Shown here: piece by piece, positions 8,774 through 17,280 of the stretch
Layout of the letters: each line of letters starts with the position of its first letter
Numbering within the stretch: position 1 is the stretch's first letter
Assembly: GCA_947449575.1 (NCBI GenBank)
Contig: CANFRV010000001.1
Span: 1 to 64,000 of the forward strand
Source: Flavobacteriales bacterium
GTDB taxonomy: Bacteria > Bacteroidota > Bacteroidia > Flavobacteriales_D > Crocinitomicaceae
Length of the DNA stretch: 64,000 nt
Direction of reading: 5' to 3'
Translations under genes and position numbers: made by a program
The notes under the pieces: generated by a model
What the model was told of the DNA's origin: nothing
What the model saw: the letters and a program-made list of their open reading frames with translations, nothing else
Databases searched by the model: none

Positions 8774-9385
8774 ATGCAAGTAAGTAAATTGAAGATATTA
8801 TTTTTTGTAGCTATTCTTTGTTTGATCCCTTTTTCAAACATAGCTCAAACACCTGCAGAATTAGATTCTATAGCTAAAGAGGAAGAGCTGGAAGAATTTA
8901 TTAGCATGTTCACATTTGATGATGTTGGATCTACGAATGTAAAGCAAGTAGATGATATTATTGCATATGCAAAGAAGTTTATTGGAACTCCTTATCATTT
9001 TGGAGGAACCACACCCAGCGGATTTGATTGTTCAGGATTTATTTATTATGTGATGGGGAATTTTGGAGTTCCAGTCACACGAACGAGTTACGGCTTAGCT
9101 GAATTTGGAGAAACGGTTATGTTATCAGCAATTCGACCAGGTGATTTAATGTTTTTCAAAGGCAGAAATGTTAATTCTACAGGTGTTGGTCATGTAGCGT
9201 TATGCATAGAATCTACCAATAATGTAATAAAATTTATTCATGCTTCAAGTTCGAAAGGAATTACAATAGACACATTTAATGCGAGTAAGTATTACGTTCC
9301 TCGTTTTATTAAAGCCAAAAGATTAGACTATGGCGAAGATGAAGTTGAAGATTTGATGATCGATGATTCGATGAAAGAAGATTGA
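8774..9385 (+). CDS. Exported NlpC/P60 (C40) peptidoglycan hydrolase
   Basis: A protein of 203 residues with a signal peptide (about 1-24, ending FSNIAQ). The NlpC/P60 domain covers about residues 60-175. It contains the catalytic cysteine in FDCSGFIYY, the histidine in GVGHVALCIE and the polar third residue region IHASSSKGI. Enzymes of this family cut D-gamma-Glu-diaminopimelate or related bonds in cell-wall stem peptides in the periplasm. The C-terminal tail is acidic (EDEVEDLMIDDS). It has no separate wall-binding domain. It is convergent with the MFS gene. Confidence 0.92.
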   Translation: MQVSKLKILFFVAILCLIPFSNIAQTPAELDSIAKEEELEEFISMFTFDDVGSTNVKQVDDIIAYAKKFIGTPYHFGGTTPSGFDCSGFIYYVMGNFGVPVTRTSYGLAEFGETVMLSAIRPGDLMFFKGRNVNSTGVGHVALCIESTNNVIKFIHASSSKGITIDTFNASKYYVPRFIKAKRLDYGEDEVEDLMIDDSMKED

Positions 9386-9486
9386 TGCAATTTCAATAAT
9401 AAGTCTTAAAACAGAATTATTGGTTTTTAAAAAATCGATTAATTTTGATCTATTACAGACAATAAGACACTAGTTTGTCAATTAAA

Positions 9487-10647
9487 TTAAGTCAAAGATT
9501 TTCTGCGATTAAGATGCCAAAATAAATAGGAAAAGGCAAGACTTGAAAAAACAACACCTACCAAAAAAACCGCAGGTATAGATTTCATTGTATTATCATA
9601 CGTGCTGATTGTTGAATAAGAACCAGTCATAATACCTAATTCAAGTGCAATAAACATTGTTCCTGTGCCAATTCCTCGTCTCTCAGGGTGCGATAAATCG
9701 GCAGTCCAAGCAAATAGGGTAGGGCTAGAAATCCCTGTGGCAATACCAAAAATAATCGAGGCTAAAGTATATGTTAATGTATCATGAGAAAAACCGATTA
9801 AAAGCATACTAATACTTAAAAAGGCCATGCCAATTGCTAATGTTTTCCGCCGACCAATTTTATCCGACAATGAACTGAAAAATAATCGAACAAAAATAGT
9901 TGTGAAAACATAAAAAATAAAAAACCAGCCCTTGTTTTCAATATGCAAAAAGTTTGAAAAATCAGGGGTGATTACAAAAATTATTCCTGAACAGGTGGCA
10001 GATAAAAACATCACAATTGCTGCTGGTAAAACACTAGGTTCTATTATATCTTTTGGACTGATTAATAATAATTTGAATTTAAAAGGTTCTGTTTCTTTGA
10101 GTGTTTCTTTGATATTAGTCACTAAAAAACCGGAAAGAATTGCAATGCCTGAAGCGATTAAAAATAAGTTATTTAATCCCACCTGTTTACTGATAATGGA
10201 TCCTAGACCTTGTCCCGCTCCAATTCCTAGAGATATAAATGTTCCCCAAATCCCCATTCCTTTTCCTCTTCTGTCAGATGGAAGTATATCTGTAAGAAGT
10301 GCTGTTGCTCCAGTTGGAAAAAAACCTGCGCTAAAACCATGAAGAAATCTCAAACCAAGAAAGAAACTTACAGACATTGAAATTGGGTAAAGCAAACTGA
10401 CAATCACTGTAACGAGCATTCCAAGTAACATCACTTTTTTCCTGCCAATAGTATCTGAAAGTTTTCCAGAAAATGGACGTGAAATTGCTGCAGATATAGT
10501 GAATAGTGTGATAATTAGTCCTTTATTTTCTGCACCTTTTAAAAGGGTGATAAATTCGTTTAATTCGGGGATAATTAAATTAAAGCTCATCATGAAAAGA
10601 AACATTGACAAACATAATACCCAAAAATTTCTTCCGTATTTATACAT
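9487..10647 (-). CDS. Major facilitator superfamily transporter (drug/metabolite efflux type)
   Basis: An inner-membrane protein of 386 residues with about 12 hydrophobic helices. The loop between helices 2 and 3 carries the MFS signature GKLSDTIGRKKVML, repeated in the second half as SSLSDKIGRRKTLA. The sequence GFFPTGATALLTDILPSDRRGKGMG is typical of DHA1-like exporters. The substrate cannot be read from the sequence. It stands alone; msrA starts divergently 125 bases upstream. Confidence 0.9.
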   Translation of the reverse strand: MYKYGRNFWVLCLSMFLFMMSFNLIIPELNEFITLLKGAENKGLIITLFTISAAISRPFSGKLSDTIGRKKVMLLGMLVTVIVSLLYPISMSVSFFLGLRFLHGFSAGFFPTGATALLTDILPSDRRGKGMGIWGTFISLGIGAGQGLGSIISKQVGLNNLFLIASGIAILSGFLVTNIKETLKETEPFKFKLLLISPKDIIEPSVLPAAIVMFLSATCSGIIFVITPDFSNFLHIENKGWFFIFYVFTTIFVRLFFSSLSDKIGRRKTLAIGMAFLSISMLLIGFSHDTLTYTLASIIFGIATGISSPTLFAWTADLSHPERRGIGTGTMFIALELGIMTGSYSTISTYDNTMKSIPAVFLVGVVFSSLAFSYLFWHLNRRKSLT

Positions 10648-10772
10648 ATATGGTGCAAAATTACTCCTATTTTCCTTAAATCGGCCGAAAAAATAGAGAA
10701 TTGAAAAACGACGATTGTTTTTATGTAAAACATTCGTTTATTTGTACTAATGAATTCGTGAAATATAACTTA

Positions 10773-11306
10773 ATGATAAAGGAAGCAACAATAGGAGCAG
10801 GCTGTTTTTGGTGTATAGAAGCTTGTTATAAAGATTTAAAAGGAGTGATATCAGTGTTTCCAGCATACTCAGGAGGCAAGTCAAACACGACAAGTTATAA
10901 AGAGGTTTGCACAGGAGAAACCGGACATGCAGAAGTAGCTAGAGTTACATTTAATGATGAAATTCTTTCATTTGAGGAATTGTTGGAAGTTTTTTGGTTT
11001 GTGCATGATCCCACACAATTAAACCGACAGGGGGGAGATATTGGTACTCAATATCGTTCTGTGATATTTTTCCATGACATGTATCAAAAGAAAATTGCAG
11101 AAGAGTATAAAGAAAAATTAACAGTTGCTAAAGTGTGGGAAAATCCGGTAGTGACTGAGATTTCACCTCTAATTAATTGTATTCTGGCAGAAGATTATCA
11201 CAATGATTATTTTAATTTGAATCCAGGGAATCCATATTGCGCTTCTGTTGTTCGTCCTAAAGTTGAAAAATTTAGAAAAGTATTTGCAGAAAAATTAAAA
11301 AAATAA
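10773..11306 (+). CDS. msrA: Peptide-methionine (S)-S-oxide reductase
   Basis: This enzyme repairs the S-epimer of oxidised methionine in proteins using thioredoxin. From the ATG at 10773 the protein is 177 residues. The catalytic motif GCFWC is at residues 10-14, with C11 the nucleophile. The YSGG, GHAEV and FWxxHDPTQLNRQGGDIGTQYRS segments are all present. The frame continues upstream to a TTG at 10701, adding 24 poorly matching residues, so I prefer the ATG. It appears monocistronic and is followed by a hairpin terminator. Confidence 0.95.
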   Translation: MIKEATIGAGCFWCIEACYKDLKGVISVFPAYSGGKSNTTSYKEVCTGETGHAEVARVTFNDEILSFEELLEVFWFVHDPTQLNRQGGDIGTQYRSVIFFHDMYQKKIAEEYKEKLTVAKVWENPVVTEISPLINCILAEDYHNDYFNLNPGNPYCASVVRPKVEKFRKVFAEKLKK

Positions 11307-11318
11307 AAACGAAAAAAA

Positions 11319-11341
11319 GAGGTATATAAATTCTATACCTC
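11319..11341. terminator. Terminator hairpin between convergent genes
   Basis: An 8-bp stem (GAGGTATA, with its complement at 11334-11341) and a 7-base loop follow msrA, flanked by A-rich DNA on the left. It lies between msrA and the convergent 11366-11740 gene. Confidence 0.7.
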
Positions 11342-11365
11342 CTATTTTACATCTTAAAGAAGATC

Positions 11366-11740
11366 TTACTTCTCTTCAGTTTTTTTTTCTTTTACAATTT
11401 GTTCACTATGTGATTCTTTTGCCTCAATTGAGAGGTATTTAGCATATTGTTCTTCTGTCAAAATCAATTTCATTTGATCTTTTTTTGCAGAATTATTGCT
11501 TTGGATAGATGATTTTTTCTGCTCCGACGTAAAGCCTGAACTATTCAAAATACTCTCATTTTTTCGGGCAATTCCATTATTCAAATTAGCTACTTTTTCT
11601 TTTTGTTCTGCAGAAAGAAGTAAATCAGTTGCTAGTTTTTCTGTCATAGCCTGCGGATTTTGTTTAACTTCTGTTTGAGCAAAACTAGTGGACCCAATAA
11701 GTAATCCTAGTGTCAATAATCCTGTTTTTAGAGTGTTCAT
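11366..11740 (-). CDS. Small exported helical protein of unknown function
   Basis: A protein of 124 residues. It starts with a clear signal peptide (about 1-21, LLIGSTSFAQ). The mature part is helical and charged, with LLLSAEQKEKVANLN near residue 40 and LILTEEQYAKYLSIE near residue 90. The two 'L-S/T-x-E-Q' elements resemble the LTxxQ-type repeats of small periplasmic stress proteins (Spy/CpxP-like), but the match is loose. It ends in a lysine/glutamate-rich tail. A periplasmic role is expected; nothing more can be said. Confidence 0.75.
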   Translation of the reverse strand: MNTLKTGLLTLGLLIGSTSFAQTEVKQNPQAMTEKLATDLLLSAEQKEKVANLNNGIARKNESILNSSGFTSEQKKSSIQSNNSAKKDQMKLILTEEQYAKYLSIEAKESHSEQIVKEKKTEEK

Positions 11741-11962
11741 TTTTTATTATTTTTAATGATACTAGTATAAAATGTTTTTTTGTGTAATCTTACTGTTAGA
11801 CGTAAAAATATGAAAAAGATTGCTTGCTAATAGTAAAATGGAGTTATTAAATACAAAATAATTCTGTTTTCGTATGGTATTCACTGATTTCTGTGCTTGT
11901 TATATTTTATTATTGTGTTAACTTTATACTTCTTTTTCAAAAGTCATTTAATTCTCGAAATT

Positions 11963-12265
11963 ATGTTTTCTGTTATCTATTCATTTGAAGTAAAACCTGA
12001 TTGTATTGAACCATTTATTACTGCGTGGAAAAAAATGACTGTTTTATTGTATACGAGGGAAGGTTCTTTGGGTTCTCGACTGCACAAAGTGAATGAAACT
12101 AAATATGTTGCTTATGCGCAGTGGCCAGACAGAGAATCTTGGGCGAAAGAAAAAACAAATTTACCCAAAAGTGCAAATGAATATAATCGGGTAATGAGTG
12201 AAAGTTGTCTGGATATTAAAACAGAGTACGCGATGGAAATGGTAGAAGATATGTTTCCAAAATAG
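11963..12265 (+). CDS. Antibiotic biosynthesis monooxygenase (ABM)-fold protein
   Basis: A protein of 100 residues from the ATG at 11963. The first strand (MFSVIYSFEVKP), the helix EPFITAWKKMTVLLYTREGSLG and the later YVAYAQWPDRESW match the dimeric alpha/beta ABM fold. This is found in small monooxygenases and in many proteins of unknown role. The frame upstream to a TTG at 11897 encodes a hydrophobic stretch unlike the family and is left out. The actual reaction is unknown. Confidence 0.8.
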   Translation: MFSVIYSFEVKPDCIEPFITAWKKMTVLLYTREGSLGSRLHKVNETKYVAYAQWPDRESWAKEKTNLPKSANEYNRVMSESCLDIKTEYAMEMVEDMFPK

Positions 12266-12282
12266 AAGGAACAAATAGAGAT

Positions 12283-13053
12283 TTAATATCTCAAATGCTT
12301 AACAGTGTCGCCTTTATTGATTAGTTTTTTCAACGATTCAATTCCTATTTCTAAATGTCGATCCACAAATTCTGTTGTCGCTTTATTGTCGCTTTCTGCT
12401 GTTTTTACACCCTCAGGAGTCATTGGAGAATCGGAAACTAATAAAAGAGCACCAGTGGGTATTTTATTTGCAAAACCTACAATGAAAATCGTTGCTGTTT
12501 CCATGTCAATTGCCATTGCTCGGACACTTTCTAAATATTCTTTAAATTTTTCGTCGTGCTCCCAAACTCTTCTATTTGTTGTGTAGCAAGTGCCTGTCCA
12601 ATAATCACAATTAAAATCACGAATGGTGGTTGATATAGCTTTTTGCAGAGCAAAAGAAGGCATAGCAGGCACTTCTGCAGGGAAATAATCATTACTTGTT
12701 CCTTCCCCTCTAATTGCAGCGATTGGTAGAATTAAATCACCTACTTTGTTTTTTGTTTTTAATCCTCCACATTTCCCTAAAAACAATACAGCTTTGGGTT
12801 TAATAGCGGAAAGTAAGTCCATACAAGTTGCTGCTGAAGCACTTCCCATTCCAAAGTTGATTATCGTAATTCCATTGGCGGTCGCGCATTGCATTGGCTT
12901 GTCTTTGCCGATAACTGGTACATTGTTTTGAATCGCAAATTTCTCTACATAGTTGTGAAAATTACACAACAAGATATATTCACCAAAATTCTCTAAAAGT
13001 TCTCCTGTGTATCTTGGTAACCAATTATCTACAATGTCTTTTTTCGTTTTCAT
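12283..13053 (-). CDS. amn: AMP nucleosidase
   Basis: A cytoplasmic enzyme that cleaves AMP to adenine and ribose 5-phosphate. The 256-residue protein is the short Bacteroidota form, which consists of the nucleoside phosphorylase-like domain only. Segments include the INFGMGSASAATCMDLLSAIKPKAVLFLGKCGGL nucleotide/phosphate site in the first half, AMAIDMETATIFIVGFAN near residue 180 (purine and ribose contacts) and VSDSPMTPEGVK. It is the downstream partner of the M49 peptidase gene but separated from it by a terminator hairpin, so it is probably transcribed alone. Confidence 0.9.
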   Translation of the reverse strand: MKTKKDIVDNWLPRYTGELLENFGEYILLCNFHNYVEKFAIQNNVPVIGKDKPMQCATANGITIINFGMGSASAATCMDLLSAIKPKAVLFLGKCGGLKTKNKVGDLILPIAAIRGEGTSNDYFPAEVPAMPSFALQKAISTTIRDFNCDYWTGTCYTTNRRVWEHDEKFKEYLESVRAMAIDMETATIFIVGFANKIPTGALLLVSDSPMTPEGVKTAESDNKATTEFVDRHLEIGIESLKKLINKGDTVKHLRY

Positions 13054-13098
13054 AGTTTAATCTGCTTGTAATTCCGAAACAAGGTAAGAAATAAAAAG

Positions 13099-13137
13099 TA
13101 GAAACTGACTAAAAATGAATTTTTAAGTCAGTTTCTA
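13099..13137 (-). terminator. Terminator of the M49 peptidase gene
   Basis: A perfect 12-bp outer stem (13099-13110 with 13126-13137) with a further A/T inner stem. Read on the minus strand it follows the peptidase stop at 13174 and is followed by a T-rich run. Confidence 0.8.
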
Positions 13138-13173
13138 AGAGCATGTAAAGTGTAAATTTTTACGTCTTTCGTC

Positions 13174-15204
13174 TTATTTATTTAAAAAACCATACTTTTT
13201 ACCATAATATAACATCTGTTCCTCAAAGGATTGTGTGTTTTCTATCTTGATATCAATGATTTCTCCATTTGCATCTGTTACAGGAACAAAAATAGGGTTG
13301 ACGAATCCATTGTATGGTGCAATATCGAGAGGTTTAACTCTGTCTAATACTTCTTGATGAATTTTTGCATTTACTTTTACTCCATAGGTTTCCACTAATT
13401 TCTTCCCCGCATTGTAATCACCTTCAGACGTGATTCGTTGAATGTCTCGCAGTAATTCACCAAGTAAAACGCGCATTTTTTGATAATCTTTTATATCATA
13501 ATAGGTTTTACTGTTTCTCACAACTTTCACAATAACATTGTCTTTTGCTCCTTTTTCAAAAACCCAATTACACACTAATTGACGATTTTGCATATGTTCT
13601 TCCTCGACTTGTTTCCCTAATTCAAGTCGCTGAAGCTGTGTTAACATGCCATTTCTAATATATCCATCATATTCTGCTTTCCCAACTTCTAAAGAAGGAA
13701 TTAATCCTATGTCTATCATTTTTTGATCCATGATATAATAAAGCCCTACTAAATCAGCCCTCGCTTCTTCTAAAGTACTAGCGTAATTTTTTAAAGTTTC
13801 AGAAGGTTGTCCCACTCCTTTGTTTATTTGTCCCGAGGCATGACCGATCACCTCATGCAACGCGGTATGCATTTTCCCTGCTAAAGCTGCATATTTTTCT
13901 GCTCTAGCAATTTCTTCTACATCATGTGCAAATTCTTTAATGATTCCAGGACCTCCCGCTTTTTCATATGCTGCAATTACATTTCCTAAGCTCACTGATT
14001 TTGAACCATGTTGCTCTCTGATCCAATTGTTATTTGGAAGATTTACTCCAATCGGAGTAGCAGGAGAAGCATCGCCAGATTCACTAGCAACTTGAATTAC
14101 TTTGTAACTTACTCCTTTAACATTTTTTTTCTTATGTTCTGGTAAAATGGTTGAATTGTCTTCAAACCATTGTGCATTTTCAGCCACCATTTTCATTTGC
14201 TTTGATGCTTCGAAATCTGTAATTTGGACCATACTTTCATAAGAACCTCTTTTTCCTATGGCGTCTCCATATGTTTCAATAAATCCATTTATCCAATCAA
14301 TATCTCCTTGAGTAGAAGATGCCCAAAGAATATTATATTGATCCCAGGTTTCTAGGTCTCCTGTTTTGTAGAACTCAATCAATTTTGCAATTGCCTTGTT
14401 TTGAGCATCATTTTCAGTGACAGTTAATGCTTTTGTCAACCAAAAAATAATTTGATCGATTGCTTTTCCATATCTACCTCCAGATTTCCATACGTCTTCA
14501 ATAAGATTCCCATTTTTCAAAATAAGTGTCGAATTCAATCCTATTTCTAATGGAGTAGCATCATTTACGTCAATCTTAGAGGCGTAAAATTTTTCTGTCA
14601 TTTCTTGCGTTACCCCATCACCGTAAAAATTGTTAGCTGAAGAAGTAATCATGTCTACATTTGAGTTTTTATCTTTTCGCTTCATTGCTTTGTTTAAATC
14701 AAACATCACAGAAATCGCTTCTTTACTGATTGTTGATTTTGTAGAATTTACTAATTCAGCGAAATATTCTTTAGAAAATTCTGGTATTATTTTATCCATT
14801 CCATAATGATGATGAATACCGTTGGAAAACCACACTCGTTTTGCATAGGTGATGAAATTATACCAGTTATCACTTTCTTTTTCACCCTTATAATTTTCTA
14901 CAATGGATTCCAAACAATGTCTAATTTCAATATTAAATTCATTGTTTTGATCATAAATAATATCTCGCCCAGATAATCCTGCTTGTGCAAGATAGTAAAC
15001 CAATTTTTTTTGGCTAAGAGTCAATTTATCAAATCCTTCAATATCATAACGAATCACTTGAATATCAGCAAAACGGTCAACTTGCTTCGCATTCGGAACT
15101 TTTCTAATTACCTTATGACTGTCCGCAACACTCTTTCCACAACTAACTAAAAGTGAGGTCGAAAAAAGTGTAATTATTGCTTTGTTTCTGAAATTCATAT
15201 GCAT
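13174..15204 (-). CDS. Exported lipoprotein peptidase of family M49 (dipeptidyl-peptidase III-like)
   Basis: A zinc peptidase that removes dipeptides from the N-terminus of short peptides. The 676-residue protein carries the family's unusual zinc motif HEVIGH at about residues 450-455 and the downstream EEARADLVGLYY motif with the third ligand. It begins with a lipoprotein signal (LFSTSLLVSC, lipobox Cys at about 22), so the enzyme should be anchored in the cell envelope rather than in the cytosol like eukaryotic DPP III. A second ATG two codons later (15198) is an equally good start. Bacteroidota members are sometimes annotated as dihydrofolate reductase, which has no support in this sequence. 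Confidence 0.92.
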   Translation of the reverse strand: MHMNFRNKAIITLFSTSLLVSCGKSVADSHKVIRKVPNAKQVDRFADIQVIRYDIEGFDKLTLSQKKLVYYLAQAGLSGRDIIYDQNNEFNIEIRHCLESIVENYKGEKESDNWYNFITYAKRVWFSNGIHHHYGMDKIIPEFSKEYFAELVNSTKSTISKEAISVMFDLNKAMKRKDKNSNVDMITSSANNFYGDGVTQEMTEKFYASKIDVNDATPLEIGLNSTLILKNGNLIEDVWKSGGRYGKAIDQIIFWLTKALTVTENDAQNKAIAKLIEFYKTGDLETWDQYNILWASSTQGDIDWINGFIETYGDAIGKRGSYESMVQITDFEASKQMKMVAENAQWFEDNSTILPEHKKKNVKGVSYKVIQVASESGDASPATPIGVNLPNNNWIREQHGSKSVSLGNVIAAYEKAGGPGIIKEFAHDVEEIARAEKYAALAGKMHTALHEVIGHASGQINKGVGQPSETLKNYASTLEEARADLVGLYYIMDQKMIDIGLIPSLEVGKAEYDGYIRNGMLTQLQRLELGKQVEEEHMQNRQLVCNWVFEKGAKDNVIVKVVRNSKTYYDIKDYQKMRVLLGELLRDIQRITSEGDYNAGKKLVETYGVKVNAKIHQEVLDRVKPLDIAPYNGFVNPIFVPVTDANGEIIDIKIENTQSFEEQMLYYGKKYGFLNK

Positions 15205-15276
15205 CTTATTTTTTTAGTATTTAAAAGTAGTGAAAAAGTAACTAACTGAATGTTAGAAAAAAGAGATTTCGAAAAG

Positions 15277-15936
15277 TTATCGTGCCCCAAAGATCGAACT
15301 TCCAACTCGAACGATTGTGCTTCCTTCTTCAATTGCGAGGAGATAATCTCCACTCATTCCCATGGAAATTTCTTTGAATTCATTATTAAATTTAAAAAAA
15401 TGACTTTTCAAAACTTGAAAATAACTTTCTAAAGTTCTGAATTCATGTCTAATAATGTCTTGATCATTTGTAAATGAGGCCATTCCCATAATTCCAACAA
15501 TGGAAATATTTTGCATTTCAACAAATTCTCTCGTCTCTAATATTTCTTTCGCTTCATCAATATTGAGTCCAAATTTCGTCTCTTCTTCGGCAATATGAAA
15601 TTGAAGTAAACAATCAATATTTCGATTATTTTTTTTCGCTTCTTTATTGATTTCATTAAGTAATTTCAAACTATCAACTGAATGGATCATAGTAACAAAT
15701 GGAGCAATAAACTTGACTTTATTTGTCTGTAAATGACCAATTAAATGCCATTGAATATCTTTTGGAAGTTGCTCATATTTATCAACCATTTCTTGTACTT
15801 TATTCTCTCCAAAAATCCGTTGCCCTGCTTTATATACTTCTTCTAAGTCAGAAACTGGTTTTGTTTTTGTAACAGCAACAAGCATTACATCTGACGGAAT
15901 GGTAGAAAGAATTCTGTTTAAATTTTCTTTAATCAT
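15277..15936 (-). CDS. YggS-family pyridoxal phosphate homeostasis protein
   Basis: A cytoplasmic PLP-binding protein (PLPBP/YggS family) with no known catalytic activity; it affects PLP balance and amino acid metabolism. The 219-residue protein has the PLP-lysine in AVTKTKP (K24), then the GENKVQEM and WHLIGHLQTNKVK motifs. The C-terminal MGMSGDYLLAIEEGSTIVRVGSSIFG binds the PLP phosphate. Its ATG overlaps the stop of the DUF1015 gene (ATGA, four bases), so the two are translationally coupled. It ends the serine operon serC-serA-DUF1015-yggS. Confidence 0.95.
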   Translation of the reverse strand: MIKENLNRILSTIPSDVMLVAVTKTKPVSDLEEVYKAGQRIFGENKVQEMVDKYEQLPKDIQWHLIGHLQTNKVKFIAPFVTMIHSVDSLKLLNEINKEAKKNNRNIDCLLQFHIAEEETKFGLNIDEAKEILETREFVEMQNISIVGIMGMASFTNDQDIIRHEFRTLESYFQVLKSHFFKFNNEFKEISMGMSGDYLLAIEEGSTIVRVGSSIFGAR

Positions 15937-17168
15937 TCGTTGATGGTATAAATTGTTAAACCACTGCGCATTTTAGGTTCTACCCATGTTGATTTTGGAG
16001 GCATGATCATTTGGTTGTCTGCTACTCGCTTCACTTGATCCATGGTTACCGGGAAAAGGACAAAACCGATTTTAAATTTACCTTTCAGAATTTGATCTTC
16101 AATTGTTTGAATCGATTCTGCACCACTAATGAATTCAATGTTATCATCTGTTTTTAAATCCTGTATCCCCAATACTGGTGTCAATATAAATTGAGTTAAT
16201 ATCTCAGGATCTAAACATTTTACAGGATGTTCTGCATGAATTATTTCTGGTTTACAGATCAATAAATACCAGTCACCTTCGATGCAAACTGTTATTTGAT
16301 GTTCGCCAGCTGGTTTATGTGCTTTTGATAATTTTTCTACTATAAAATGGGTACTTATTTTCTCTAAAAATTCATTCTTTGTCAATCCATTCAAGTTTTT
16401 GATTAATCGATTGAATTCTAAAATATTCATTCTTTTCTCATCGATAAAAAAAGCGAGAAAAAAATCTTTATTATTAATATCTAAATTTCCTTTTTCTCTT
16501 CTTAATCGAGCTAAAGAAGCAGATGAAGCAGATCGATGATGACCATCAGCAATATAACAAGCATCTATTTTTTCAAAACTAGAAATAATTCCATCCATTT
16601 CGCTACCCGACAAAATCCAAAGCTCATGCTTAATTCTATCCGTTGTTGAAAATTCATATTCTGACCGCTTTTGTGTATGCTCTTGCAACAATGCATCTAA
16701 TTCGTCTGAATGCGTGTAAGATAACAATACAGGCTCAGCATTGTATCCTACAACATCCAAATAGTTGGTGAACATATCTTCTCTGGAGGTAATGGTAGCT
16801 TCATGCTTTTTGATCAGATCATCTTCATATTCTTGAATACTTGCTCCTGCAATGACACCTGTATATTGATGACTTCCAGAAGTTTGTCTGTAGATGTAAA
16901 TGGAGTTTTCTTGCTCAGTAATTAAAATTCCTTCTGCAATAAATTTTTTGTAACTCTCACTGACCAAGTTAAATCTCTCTTGTGTATTAGGAAGAGTTTT
17001 AATTGGACTTCCGAATTCAGGATTGATAATATGCAAGAAAGTAAACGGATTATCCTCTAATTTTGCTGATAATACGTTTTTCTTATAGGAATAATAAGGA
17101 CGAGTAGCAACCAAGTGAACTTTGTCACGAACAGGCCTGATTGCTTTAAAAGGTTTTATTTTTGTCAT
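15933..17168 (-). CDS. DUF1015 family protein
   Basis: A protein of 411 residues. The family is recognisable from the start FKAIRPVRDKVHLVATRPYY and the motif IADGHHRSASSASLARLRRE near residue 210, where DGHHR recalls the nucleotide/substrate motif of ParB/Srx-fold serine kinases. The family has no generally accepted function. Its position between serA upstream and yggS downstream in one minus-strand operon argues for a role in serine or phosphoserine metabolism. It overlaps yggS by four bases. The 112-base gap to serA holds a dispersed repeat. Confidence 0.9.
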   Translation of the reverse strand: MTKIKPFKAIRPVRDKVHLVATRPYYSYKKNVLSAKLEDNPFTFLHIINPEFGSPIKTLPNTQERFNLVSESYKKFIAEGILITEQENSIYIYRQTSGSHQYTGVIAGASIQEYEDDLIKKHEATITSREDMFTNYLDVVGYNAEPVLLSYTHSDELDALLQEHTQKRSEYEFSTTDRIKHELWILSGSEMDGIISSFEKIDACYIADGHHRSASSASLARLRREKGNLDINNKDFFLAFFIDEKRMNILEFNRLIKNLNGLTKNEFLEKISTHFIVEKLSKAHKPAGEHQITVCIEGDWYLLICKPEIIHAEHPVKCLDPEILTQFILTPVLGIQDLKTDDNIEFISGAESIQTIEDQILKGKFKIGFVLFPVTMDQVKRVADNQMIMPPKSTWVEPKMRSGLTIYTINE

Positions 17169-17280
17169 TGTTGTAGATTCAAGACTGTTAGATTCAAAAT
17201 TTTAAGACATTAAATCATTTTGCTTTGATTGAATATACAAGTCTTTAAGCGAAGCGGTCTATTGTCTTTCAGTCTTTTAT
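17169..17280. repeat. Intergenic spacer with a copy of a dispersed repeat
   Basis: The spacer between serA and the DUF1015 gene holds GTCTTTAAGCGAAGCGGTCT at 17241-17260. A near-identical core occurs at 48564-48583 and a related one at 48590-48607. Read on the minus strand it begins soon after the serA stop codon. Confidence 0.5.

Noticed and set aside
9932-10342. Antisense frame of 136 codons inside the MFS gene
   Set aside because: The minus-strand MFS transporter is clearly real by its motifs, and the antisense frame has no recognisable product or start signal.
11897-11962. A 22-residue hydrophobic N-terminal extension on the ABM-fold protein
   Set aside because: It starts at TTG and is not expected in this cytoplasmic small-protein family; the ATG at 11963 fits better.
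15250-15432. Plus-strand frame of 60 codons over the end of the yggS gene
   Set aside because: It is antisense to a conserved gene and shows no features of a protein.
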